DNA from: Ventricola sp036297385
GTDB taxonomy: Bacteria; Bacillota; Clostridia; Christensenellales; Aristaeellaceae
Length of the DNA stretch: 18,259 bases
Reading direction: 5' to 3'
Assembly: GCA_036297385.1 (NCBI GenBank)
Contig: JAXJLD010000169.1
Span: 1-18,259 of the forward strand
Program-made: the position numbers and the translations under genes
The notes under the pieces: model-generated
What the model saw: the letters and a program-made list of their open reading frames with translations, nothing else
The model's database searches: none
Told to the model about the DNA's origin: nothing
Shown: positions 1-7,378 of the stretch, in pieces
Position numbering within the stretch: the first letter of the stretch is position 1
Layout of the letters: the number at the start of each line of letters is the position of its first letter

Positions 1-13
1 CGGATGAGGTCTA

Positions 14-93
14 CGTTAGGGCTGCCGCCCTAAAACCTGCTTGGGGATTTCATCCCCAAACCCCTTCTTCGCTTCGCGCTGAATAAAGGGGTT
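14..93. repeat. Cluster of three intergenic palindromes
   Basis: Three perfect short hairpins follow one another with no gene between them: TTAGGGC/GCCCTAA near 17-34, TTGGGGAT/ATCCCCAA near 42-60, and AACCCCTT/AAGGGGTT at 59-66 and 86-93. GC-rich, back-to-back palindromes of this style occur as dispersed intergenic repeats in many gut Clostridia, so this is probably a REP-like repeat unit running off the left edge. No other copy exists in this window, so the repeated nature is inferred. The third hairpin lies next to the terminator of the adjacent gene. Confidence 0.45.
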
Positions 94-143
94 AGAAAAT
101 AAACGCTGTTCCACACGGTCATCTCGGCCGCATGGAACAGCGT
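94..143 (-). terminator. Intrinsic terminator after the beta-helix gene
   Basis: A perfect 11-bp stem (103-113 with 133-143, ACGCTGTTCCA and its complement) encloses a 19-nt loop. On the minus strand it is followed by the U-rich tail TTTATTTTCT. It begins 5 nt after the TAA of the preceding gene, so it ends the glmM operon. Confidence 0.85.
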
Positions 144-147
144 CTTA

Positions 148-822
148 TTATGCGTTTGAATCGCGCTTGGCAAACACGCCGCGCTCGCCCTTGACAATGC
201 TGTGCGCAGGCACCACGCCGCGCACGCTCGAAAGCGGATAGACCTGACTATCGCGCCCAATCACCGTGCCGGGATTGAGCACGCTGTTGCAGCCAATCTC
301 CGCACGGTCACCCAGCATCGCGCCGAATTTCCGGCAGCCCGTCTCGTATTCGCTTTCGCCATGCACCACGACGGGGCGCTTGTCGCCCTTGACGTTGCTG
401 GTCACCGCGCCTGCGCCCATGTGCGCCAGATGACCCAAGATCGAGTCCCCGACGTAGTTGTAGTGCGGCACCTGCACGCCGTCAAAGAGGATGCAGTTTT
501 TCAGTTCCGTGGAATTGCCCACCACGCAGCCGTCGCCCACGAGGATGCTGCCGCGCAGGAATGCGCCCGGCCGCACCTCCGTATTCTCCCCGATGATGCA
601 GGGGCCGGTGATCGTCGCCGTCGGCGCAATCTTCGCGCTTTTGGCAATCCACACATCTTCACCCGTCTGCTCGTATGCTGCCGGGTCAAGCGTCTGCCCG
701 ATGGTCAGCACCGCAGCCTTGATTTTTCCCAGCGCCTCCCACGGATAGGTGCAGGCCGCGAGCATCTCTGCCGCGCGGGTATGCGTCAGATCAAAGAGGT
801 CGCTGATCTTGATGGCATCCAT
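148..822 (-). CDS. Left-handed beta-helix protein like the GlmU acetyltransferase domain
   Basis: This 224-residue protein consists mainly of hexapeptide repeats (about residues 57-205) and resembles the C-terminal acetyltransferase half of GlmU. It has no N-terminal pyrophosphorylase domain. The GlmU acetyl-transfer site seems largely kept: VPHYNYVGD carries His120, matching catalytic H363 of E. coli GlmU, and SNVKGDK carries Asn143 and Lys148. The NIGAG motif reads HMGAG, so one contact residue differs. The start at 822 is chosen because GGGAGG lies just upstream. The gene follows glmM by 22 nt and is followed by a terminator. Because GlmM makes glucosamine-1-phosphate, a role as GlcN-1-P N-acetyltransferase is a reasonable inference. 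Related proteins are often annotated as UDP-GlcNAc pyrophosphorylase-like, and other acyl transfers are possible. Confidence 0.8.
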   Translation of the reverse strand: MDAIKISDLFDLTHTRAAEMLAACTYPWEALGKIKAAVLTIGQTLDPAAYEQTGEDVWIAKSAKIAPTATITGPCIIGENTEVRPGAFLRGSILVGDGCVVGNSTELKNCILFDGVQVPHYNYVGDSILGHLAHMGAGAVTSNVKGDKRPVVVHGESEYETGCRKFGAMLGDRAEIGCNSVLNPGTVIGRDSQVYPLSSVRGVVPAHSIVKGERGVFAKRDSNA

Positions 823-844
823 CTGCTTTTCCTCCCTGCACCGC

Positions 845-2203
845 TCAGGCGAGCCCTTCGGCGCGGATCGCATCGACAATTTCGCCCGCAAACCGCTCCG
901 CATCGCGCAGCTCCTTCGCCTCCGTCATCACGCGGATGAGCGGTTCCGTGCCGCTCTCGCGCACCAGCACGCGCCCGTCAATCTGCTCCTCCACCCGGCG
1001 GATGGCCTCCTGCACGCGCACATTGTCGCGCACAGCCTGCTTATCCGCCACGCGCACGTTGCGCAGCACCTGCGGATAGCTCACCACCGGCGCACACAGG
1101 CGGGAAAGGGTCTGCTTGTTATCCAGCATCGCCTCCATCAGCTCGATGGAGGTCAGGATGCCGTCGCCCGTGGTGGCATACTTGCTCAGGATGATGTGGC
1201 CGGACTGCTCGCCGCCCACGCAATAGCCATTGCGGGACATATTCTCATATACATATCGGTCGCCCACGTTCGTCTTTTCGTACTCGATGCCCGCCTCGTC
1301 AAGCGCCTTGTACAGTCCGATATTGGCCATGATCGTGGTGACCACCTTGTTGCCCGTCAGGTGTCCTTCCTTCTTGAGCTGTTTGCCAAAGACGTACACG
1401 ATCTTGTCACCGTCGATGACATTGCCCAGCTCATCCACCGCCAGACAGCGGTCGGCATCTCCATCGTAGGCAAAGCCCACGTCCAAATGGTTTTCCAGCA
1501 CAAAGCGGCGCAGACCGTCGATGTGCGTGGAACCGGCGTTGCGGTTGATGTTCAGGCCATCCGGCTCGGCGTTCATGACATAGGTTTTCGCGCCCAGCGC
1601 CTCAAAGACGGTGCGCGCGATGTTCCACGCGCTGCCGTTGGCGCAGTCCAGTCCCACGCGCATATTCTTATAGGAATGTGCTGCCAGCGAAATCAGGTAG
1701 CCTACATAGCGGTTGCGCCCGGAGGCATAGTCCACAATCTCGCCCAGCTCGTCGCCCGTCGCCAGCGGCACGCTGCCCGTCAGCCCCAGCTTCGCGTAAT
1801 TCCCATCCAGATAGGCCTCGATCGCCTCGATCGTCTCATCGTCCATCTTCTCTCCGCGGCTGTTGATGAGCTTGATGCCGTTGTCGCAGAAAGGGTTGTG
1901 CGAGGCGGAGATCATCACGCCGCAGTCAAAGCTATCCACGCGCGTGACGTAGGCCACACTCGGGGTGGTGGTGACGTGGAGCATGTAGGCATCCGCGCCA
2001 GCCGCCGTCAGGCCCGCCACGATGGAGTATTCAAACATATAGCTGGAGCGGCGGGTGTCCTTGCCGATCACCACGCGCGCCTTTCTGTCCTTGCGTGCGC
2101 CGTAATACCAGCCGATAAACCGGCCGATGTGATATGCGTGTTCGCTGGTGAGGGTCACGTTCGCCTCCCCGCGGAATCCGTCTGTACCAAAGTACTTGCC
2201 CAT
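845..2203 (-). CDS. glmM: Phosphoglucosamine mutase
   Basis: GlmM converts glucosamine-6-phosphate to glucosamine-1-phosphate in the cytoplasm, on the route to UDP-GlcNAc and peptidoglycan. The 452-residue product is the usual family length. It shows the N-terminal GTDGFRG, the phosphoserine loop ISASHNP (Ser101), the metal-binding DGDADR (Asp247, 249 and 251), the sugar-binding GEQSGHI (331-337) and the phosphate-binding RESGTEP (415-421). The start at 2203 is preceded by AAAGGAAG; the open frame upstream lacks family sequence and overlaps the promoter. It has its own near-consensus promoter and a dyad in the leader, and is the first gene of a two-gene operon with the beta-helix acetyltransferase-like gene. 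Confidence 0.97.
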   Translation of the reverse strand: MGKYFGTDGFRGEANVTLTSEHAYHIGRFIGWYYGARKDRKARVVIGKDTRRSSYMFEYSIVAGLTAAGADAYMLHVTTTPSVAYVTRVDSFDCGVMISASHNPFCDNGIKLINSRGEKMDDETIEAIEAYLDGNYAKLGLTGSVPLATGDELGEIVDYASGRNRYVGYLISLAAHSYKNMRVGLDCANGSAWNIARTVFEALGAKTYVMNAEPDGLNINRNAGSTHIDGLRRFVLENHLDVGFAYDGDADRCLAVDELGNVIDGDKIVYVFGKQLKKEGHLTGNKVVTTIMANIGLYKALDEAGIEYEKTNVGDRYVYENMSRNGYCVGGEQSGHIILSKYATTGDGILTSIELMEAMLDNKQTLSRLCAPVVSYPQVLRNVRVADKQAVRDNVRVQEAIRRVEEQIDGRVLVRESGTEPLIRVMTEAKELRDAERFAGEIVDAIRAEGLA

Positions 2204-2224
2204 GCCGCCATCTTCCTTTCTGAT

Positions 2225-2249
2225 GTCCGCATCAAAATATGATACGGAC
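2225..2249 (-). promoter_or_regulatory. Dyad in the glmM leader
   Basis: GTCCGCATCA (2225-2234) pairs with TGATACGGAC (2240-2249) around a 5-nt loop; the only imperfection becomes a G-U pair in RNA. It begins within a few bases of the expected transcription start of the glmM promoter and ends before the ribosome-binding site. It could be a repressor operator or a 5' stabilising hairpin. It is not a glmS ribozyme. Confidence 0.5.
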
Positions 2250-2252
2250 GTT

Positions 2253-2281
2253 ATTATGCACCTTTTTTTGCAATCTGTCAA
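2253..2281 (-). promoter_or_regulatory. Sigma-A promoter of glmM
   Basis: On the minus strand a perfect -35 TTGACA (2276-2281) is separated by 17 bases from a -10 CATAAT (2253-2258). Transcription should start near 2246, about 40 nt upstream of the glmM start codon. Confidence 0.88.
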
Positions 2282-2307
2282 GCCATGTCGTGCTCAGTTT
2301 GCATACA

Positions 2308-2354
2308 GATAAAGACGGCGAGGACGCCTGTGTTTTGTTCAGCATCCTCGCCGT
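2308..2354 (-). terminator. Intrinsic terminator after the LacI-family gene
   Basis: A perfect 10-bp stem, ACGGCGAGGA (2315-2324) with TCCTCGCCGT (2345-2354), has a 20-nt loop and is followed on the minus strand by a modest U-rich tail (CTTTAT). It lies 5 nt after the stop codon of the regulator and separates the long OLE/dxs/recN operon from glmM. Confidence 0.72.
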
Positions 2355-2359
2355 TTTGC

Positions 2360-3346
2360 TTATGTTGTCCAGCCCTTCGCCAGCTCCGGGTGGAAAATCT
2401 CCACCACGCCGCCCGGCTCTCCATCCATCATCCGCTCCAGAAGCTGCACGCACATCAGCGCCACTTGCTCCGGTCGATTATCCACGCTGGTGAGGCGCGG
2501 CTCACACATGGCGGCAAAGACGGAGTTGTTGTAGCCCGTCACCGCCACATCGCGCGGGATGCGCATTCCCGCGCCAAGCAGGCCCTTTACCACACCGACG
2601 GCGGTTTCGTCCTCGCCGCAAATGATCGCATCAAAGTTGCGGCAGCTTCTCAGCAGCTCCTTAGCCGCCCGCCTGCCGCCCTCAATAGAAAACTCCGTTT
2701 CCAGCACACGGCCGCGGATTTGATCGCCGTACTTCTGGCACGCCTTGAGAAAGCCGTCGCGCTTGGCCAGTGCGCTGGCCGTATGCAGGTCCAGCATATA
2801 CCACAGGTTGCGCTTGCCCAGCGCCACCACATGGTCAACCGCCAGCGCCGCGCCGCCCGCATCATCCAGCAGCACGCTGCTGGCATTGGGGATATCCAAC
2901 CGTCCATTGGAAAGCACCACCGGCGCCTGACGCAGCAGCGCCTCCACCTCCGGCTCGCGGCCGAGGGTGTTGAATACGGAGCCGACCAGAATAATGCCGT
3001 CCACCTGCTTCTCCGTCACAGCACGCAGATAATGCACCGTCGCTTCCTTGCCGCCGCCCGTGTTGCACAGGATGACCTCATAGCCGCGCTGGCTGAACGC
3101 CTGCTCGATGGTATACGCCTGCTGCGCATAGTGCGGCACACGGATATCCACCGTCAGCACAGCCACCGTGCGCATGGACTTGCTGACCATGCCGCGGGCA
3201 ATGGCACTGGGCGTATAGCCGCTGCGTGCGAGTACCTCTTCCACCTTTGCGCGCGTCGCTTCGCTGACCGTGCCTTTGTTATTCAGCACGCGGGAGACCG
3301 TTGCGATGGATACGCCCGCCTCCTTGGCGATGTCATAAATATTCAT
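2360..3346 (-). CDS. LacI-family transcriptional regulator
   Basis: This 328-residue protein is a complete LacI/GalR repressor. The helix-turn-helix spans residues 3-25 (IYDIAKEAGVSIATVSRVLNN) and the hinge runs to about residue 58. A periplasmic-binding-like effector domain follows (VDGIILVGS, FDAIICGEDETAVGVVKGL, VAVTGYNNS near the C-terminus). The start is supported by GAGAGGTGA just upstream. It lies 46 nt after recN and is followed by a terminator. No sugar-utilisation or transport gene is adjacent, so its ligand and target cannot be read from context. Candidate targets are its own operon or the dyad at the glmM promoter, but this is only a suggestion. Confidence 0.92.
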   Translation of the reverse strand: MNIYDIAKEAGVSIATVSRVLNNKGTVSEATRAKVEEVLARSGYTPSAIARGMVSKSMRTVAVLTVDIRVPHYAQQAYTIEQAFSQRGYEVILCNTGGGKEATVHYLRAVTEKQVDGIILVGSVFNTLGREPEVEALLRQAPVVLSNGRLDIPNASSVLLDDAGGAALAVDHVVALGKRNLWYMLDLHTASALAKRDGFLKACQKYGDQIRGRVLETEFSIEGGRRAAKELLRSCRNFDAIICGEDETAVGVVKGLLGAGMRIPRDVAVTGYNNSVFAAMCEPRLTSVDNRPEQVALMCVQLLERMMDGEPGGVVEIFHPELAKGWTT

Positions 3347-3392
3347 CGTGTCACCTCTCAGATGGTTCAGTTGTGTACTTGCTTTCCCCCGT

Positions 3393-5135
3393 TTATCGCC
3401 TATATGCTTCGCGCAGTGCCTTTTTACGTGCGTCTGCCTCGTCCAGCATCGTCATCGCATGGCGGATGCTGCTCTCGCTCTCGCATCCCGCGCCGCCGAC
3501 CATGCGCGCAATCTCCTGTGCGCGCCCCATTCGGTCAAGGCGCAGCACCGCGGTATGCGTTGCGCCGCCCTCGTCGCTCTTGCGCACAAGGAACTGCTCG
3601 TCTGCCATCGCAGCAATCTGCGGCAGATGCGTCACGCAGATCACCTGATGATGGTCGCCAATCTGCGACATCTTTTCGGAAACAACCTGCGCCATGCGTC
3701 CGCTGATGCCGGTGTCGATCTCGTCAAACACCATGCTGCGCGGAATGCCCGGCTTCTGCGCCGAAAGATTCTTGAGCGCCAGCATGATGCGCGACAGCTC
3801 GCCGCCGGAGGCCACGCGAGCCAGTGGCTTCATCGGCTGGCCCAAGTTTGCACAGAACATCATCTCAATCCGGTCTACGCCCTGCGCACTGAAGCGATCG
3901 CTCAGCCGCTCGCCCGCCTCCAGCGGCGCAAAGGCCATGGACAGGCGTGCGTTTTTCATGCCCAGATCGTGAAGCTGCGCCACAATGCCCGCCTCAAACC
4001 GGTGCGCCGCCTCCTGCCGGGCGTGCGTCAGCGCCGTGCTGATCTCCTGCAAGGCGCGTGCGCTGCTCCGGAATTCCTTTTCCAGCCGCTCCATGGCCTC
4101 GTCGGAATCCTCCAGCTCGCCCAGCTCCGCCTCCACCTTATCCCGATAGTGGATCATCTCGCGCGTCGTCGCGCCGTACTTGCGGTTGAGCCGGTGCAGC
4201 AGATCCAGACGGCTCTCCACGCGCTCGGCCTCGCGCTCATCGTAGTCCATCTCCTCGCGCAGGCCGCACAGCTCGCCCACCGCATCCTCCACCTCGTAGC
4301 ACAGGCCATCCAGCCGCGCATACACGGATTCATAGCGGTTGTCCAGCGTCGCCACCGGCGAAAGCGCACGCACGCCCTCGCGCAGCAGCTCCACGGCGGA
4401 GGAATCCTGCCCCTCGCCGGCGTGCAGAAGCGCACAGGCTTCGTCAAACGCCTCCATGATCCGGCCCGCATTGCGGTAAAAGACCTTCTGGCGCTCCAGC
4501 TCCTCTTCTTCGTCTGCAACAAGGTGCGCATTGCTCAGCTCCTCAAACTGGAAGCGCAGCATATCAATGCGCTGTTCCCGCTCAGCCACACTCTTGCGCA
4601 GGCGGGAGAGCTTCTGCCCGCAGGCTCGCCATTGCGCATACGCCTGCCCGCATTGCTCCAGCATCGGCGTGATCTCCTCCGCCGCATAGGCGTCCAGATA
4701 GCCGACATGGTTGCGGCTGTCCAGCAGAAGCTGATGCTCGTGCTGACCATGGATATCCAGAAGCTGTGCAGAAACCTGCCGCAGCGTCTGCAAAGGCACT
4801 ACCACGCCGTTGATCCGGCAGATGTTCTTGCCCGCGTTGGTCAGCTCCCGGGAGATGGAGGCGGTGTCCTCGTCCCCCTCCAAGCTCATCTCCCGGAGCA
4901 GCGCTTTCACCTTTTCATTGTCCGCAACGTCGAATACCGCCTCCACGCGCGCCTTCTGTTTGCCGCTGGCAATCAGCTCGCGATCCGCGCGCTCGCCCAG
5001 CACCAGATTGACCGCGTCCACGACGATGGATTTGCCCGCGCCGGTTTCGCCCGTCATCACATTCATGCCCGGCGCAAAGTCGATGCTCATCGCGTCGATC
5101 AGCGCCAGATTGGATATGCTCAACTGCATCAGCAT
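3393..5135 (-). CDS. recN: DNA repair protein RecN
   Basis: RecN is an SMC-like ATPase that acts early in double-strand-break repair, bringing broken ends together on the nucleoid. The 580-residue product carries Walker A GETGAGKS (29-36), a long central coiled-coil region rich in Glu, Arg and Leu, and a C-terminal half with the ABC signature VASGGELSR (near 440) and Walker B/D-loop VFDEIDTGISG (near 470), then VTHLPQIA. Length fits the family. The start at 5135 has CAGGAGG upstream; a second ATG two codons later is also possible. It follows argR by 34 nt, the argR-recN order common in Firmicutes and in OLE-containing loci. Confidence 0.97.
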   Translation of the reverse strand: MLMQLSISNLALIDAMSIDFAPGMNVMTGETGAGKSIVVDAVNLVLGERADRELIASGKQKARVEAVFDVADNEKVKALLREMSLEGDEDTASISRELTNAGKNICRINGVVVPLQTLRQVSAQLLDIHGQHEHQLLLDSRNHVGYLDAYAAEEITPMLEQCGQAYAQWRACGQKLSRLRKSVAEREQRIDMLRFQFEELSNAHLVADEEEELERQKVFYRNAGRIMEAFDEACALLHAGEGQDSSAVELLREGVRALSPVATLDNRYESVYARLDGLCYEVEDAVGELCGLREEMDYDEREAERVESRLDLLHRLNRKYGATTREMIHYRDKVEAELGELEDSDEAMERLEKEFRSSARALQEISTALTHARQEAAHRFEAGIVAQLHDLGMKNARLSMAFAPLEAGERLSDRFSAQGVDRIEMMFCANLGQPMKPLARVASGGELSRIMLALKNLSAQKPGIPRSMVFDEIDTGISGRMAQVVSEKMSQIGDHHQVICVTHLPQIAAMADEQFLVRKSDEGGATHTAVLRLDRMGRAQEIARMVGGAGCESESSIRHAMTMLDEADARKKALREAYRR

Positions 5136-5169
5136 GGCCGTCCTCCTGCCTGTTTCCCGTTCATCCGCT

Positions 5170-5619
5170 TCATCGGATCAGGCCGCGAAAGCGCCGGATG
5201 ACCGATTCCACCTCGTCATTGCTGCGCACAATCACCAGAATGGTGTTGTCGCCCGCAATCGTGCCGATGGTTTCCGGCCACTTGAGGTTGTCAATCGCCT
5301 CTGCCGCTACATGGGCGCTGCCCGGCAGCGTGTGGATGACGATCAGGTTGTTTGCGCTGTTGATCTCCACCACGGAATCCGACAGCATACGAATGAGCCT
5401 GTCATTGACGCCCGTGTCATTCTTTTCCATCGTCGCATAGCGATATCCACCGTTTTCGTCCAGCACCTTCAGCAAGTGCATTTCCCGGATATCGCGCGAA
5501 ACCGTAGCCTGCGTAGCCACAACGCCGCGCACGCGCAGCGCCTCAGCCAGTTCCTCCTGCGTCTGAATACTCTGCGCCTCCACGATTTCCCGGATCAGCG
5601 CTTGGCGTTTTGCTTTCAT
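5170..5619 (-). CDS. argR: Arginine repressor ArgR/AhrC
   Basis: ArgR is an arginine-sensing hexameric repressor of arginine biosynthesis and activator of catabolism. The 149-residue length is typical. The N-terminal winged helix includes the recognition segment ATQATVSRDI (35-44). The C-terminal oligomerisation and arginine-binding domain carries GTIAGDNTI (119-127). The ATG at 5619 is preceded by a near-perfect Shine-Dalgarno, AAAGGAGG. It sits between nadK and recN, a conserved Firmicutes placement that does not by itself imply control of its neighbours. Confidence 0.96.
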   Translation of the reverse strand: MKAKRQALIREIVEAQSIQTQEELAEALRVRGVVATQATVSRDIREMHLLKVLDENGGYRYATMEKNDTGVNDRLIRMLSDSVVEINSANNLIVIHTLPGSAHVAAEAIDNLKWPETIGTIAGDNTILVIVRSNDEVESVIRRFRGLIR

Positions 5620-5638
5620 TAGCGGCCTCCTTTGTGGC

Positions 5639-6523
5639 TTACAGGCTCCACTGCGACAGCTTGTCCTTCAGCAGAGCGAAGTAATTGCGTTTTTCATCAA
5701 AACGGATCAGCAAAGCGTCATGCGGCGAACGGATGACGCTGATTTCCTCGTGATTGCGCATCTCACAGACAGCCTGCCCGTCCACCGAAAGCTGAATCCC
5801 CTCGCGCATCTCCTTCATGTGAATCCGAAGCCGCACGCGCCCTTTAGGGGAAAGCACAATCGGCCTTGCGGTCAGCGTGTGGGGGCAGATGGGATTGAGC
5901 AGCATACACTGCACGTCCGGCGCGATGATCGGGCCGCCTGCGGAAAGCGAATACGCCGTTGAACCCGTGGGGCTGGCCAGCACCACACCGTCCGCGATGT
6001 AGTGATCCACCAGCATATCATCCACAAACGCATCCAGCGCGATCATCCGTTGGGACAATCCGCGCGATACAGCGATCTCGTTGGTCGCATAGGCGCATAC
6101 GCTTCTGCCGCCCAGCACACCCTCCGCGCACAGCATCATCCGCCGCTCGATGTGGTATGCTCCCGCCTTGAGCCGGTCAAGCGCCTGCGCCATCTCCTGC
6201 GGCTGTGTCTCCAGCAGGAAGCCCATTCGCCCCAGATGCACGCCCAGCACGGGGATATCGCAGTCCACATAGGAATCCAGCGCCCGCAGCACCGTGCCAT
6301 CCCCGCCGAAAACCAGCATCACGTCGATCTCGCCGGGAAGGAGACGCTCCAGCAGCCGCCCACCCTCGATCGCCTCCGGCGCGTGTACCCGCAGCCACGC
6401 CGCATCCGCCGCAAAAAAGCACGGCTCCAGCCCGCGCTCGCGGCAAAGCTGTACGCACGTGCGCACCGCTTCCGCAGCAGCTTCCTTGTCCCTGTTGAAA
6501 TCAAAGAGTATCCGTCTGATCAA
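5639..6523 (-). CDS. nadK: NAD kinase
   Basis: NadK phosphorylates NAD to NADP using ATP or polyphosphate. The 294-residue product contains GGDGT (73-77), the conserved NE pair (148-149) and the SPTGSTAYSLSAGGP block (184-198), which together define the family. The start is a TTG at 6523, supported by AAGGAG placed 8 nt upstream; there is no better ATG before the family sequence MIRRILFDFN. It lies between tlyA and argR in what appears to be one operon, with a 39-nt gap from tlyA and 19 nt to argR. Confidence 0.95.
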   Translation of the reverse strand: MIRRILFDFNRDKEAAAEAVRTCVQLCRERGLEPCFFAADAAWLRVHAPEAIEGGRLLERLLPGEIDVMLVFGGDGTVLRALDSYVDCDIPVLGVHLGRMGFLLETQPQEMAQALDRLKAGAYHIERRMMLCAEGVLGGRSVCAYATNEIAVSRGLSQRMIALDAFVDDMLVDHYIADGVVLASPTGSTAYSLSAGGPIIAPDVQCMLLNPICPHTLTARPIVLSPKGRVRLRIHMKEMREGIQLSVDGQAVCEMRNHEEISVIRSPHDALLIRFDEKRNYFALLKDKLSQWSL

Positions 6524-6562
6524 GAGCGTTCTCCTTCAACTCATACTGCTCGCCGCAGGCCG

Positions 6563-7378
6563 TCACACCTGCAAGTTTTCGTGCGCCGCCGCCACCACCG
6601 CGTCGATCTCCTCCGCCGTCACGCTGTGCGTCGCACGGGATTTGGGCAGAATGTACACCAGAAACTCGATGTTCCCCTCCGGCCCCTTGATGGGCGAATA
6701 GGACAGCGCCTGCGCTGCCCAGCCCATCTCGCCCTCGATGAACGCCAGCACCTCGGCAATCACGTCGCGATGCACCTTCGCATCGCGCACCACACCCTTC
6801 TTGCCCACGCGGTCACGCCCGGCCTCAAACTGCGGCTTGATGAGCGAAATGAACGCGCCCTCCTCGCCCATGATCTGCGCCGCCGCAGGCAAAATCTTGG
6901 TGATGGAAATGAAGGACACGTCCATCACGCCCAGCGTCGGGCGCAGGGGCAGATCCTCCGGCTTGAGATAGCGTGCGTTGGTGCGCTCCATCACGGTCAC
7001 GCGCGGATCGTTGCGCAGCTTCCAGTCGAGCTGACCGTATCCCACGTCGATGGCATACACGTGCGCCGCGCCGTTTTGCAGCAGCACATCGGTAAAGCCG
7101 CCCGTGGACGCGCCCAAGTCCATCGCCACCACGCCGGTCACATCCCGCTCAAAGACCTTGAGCCCCTTTTCCAGCTTCAGTGCGCCGCGGCTCACATAGC
7201 CCGTGCCCGCCTGCCGCACAATCAGTTCATCCGTGTCCTGCACGGTCACGGATGCCTTGCTCACCTTGTTTTCCCCGATATAGACCACGCCGGACATCAC
7301 CAGCGCCTGCGCCTTTTCGCGGCTCGCGGCCAAGCCGCGCTCCACCAGCGCCACATCCACTCTCTTCTTTTCAGCCAT
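6563..7378 (-). CDS. tlyA: TlyA-family rRNA methyltransferase (S4 domain)
   Basis: This 271-residue protein has an N-terminal S4 RNA-binding domain (about residues 5-60) and an FtsJ-like Rossmann methyltransferase domain. Visible motifs are SRGALKLE (63-70), the SAM-binding DLGASTGGFTD (87-97), DVSFISI and LIKPQFE. Characterised homologs 2'-O-methylate cytidines of 16S and/or 23S rRNA; some are called hemolysins, a historical label. The start at 7378 is chosen for the GGAGAAG upstream, and it overlaps the dxs stop by 8 nt, which implies translational coupling. The dxs-tlyA pair is a usual Firmicutes arrangement. Confidence 0.93.
   Translation of the reverse strand: MAEKKRVDVALVERGLAASREKAQALVMSGVVYIGENKVSKASVTVQDTDELIVRQAGTGYVSRGALKLEKGLKVFERDVTGVVAMDLGASTGGFTDVLLQNGAAHVYAIDVGYGQLDWKLRNDPRVTVMERTNARYLKPEDLPLRPTLGVMDVSFISITKILPAAAQIMGEEGAFISLIKPQFEAGRDRVGKKGVVRDAKVHRDVIAEVLAFIEGEMGWAAQALSYSPIKGPEGNIEFLVYILPKSRATHSVTAEEIDAVVAAAHENLQV

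Noticed and set aside
8..15. The shared octamer GGTCTACG at both window edges as a direct or terminal repeat
   Set aside because: Eight bases in 18 kb can match by chance and the flanking bases do not extend the match.
202..2242. Long plus-strand open frames opposite glmM and the beta-helix gene
   Set aside because: They are rich in His, Arg and Ala, lack any family motif, and mirror GC-rich minus-strand genes. The same holds for the other long plus-strand frames opposite recN, dxs, ispA and folD.
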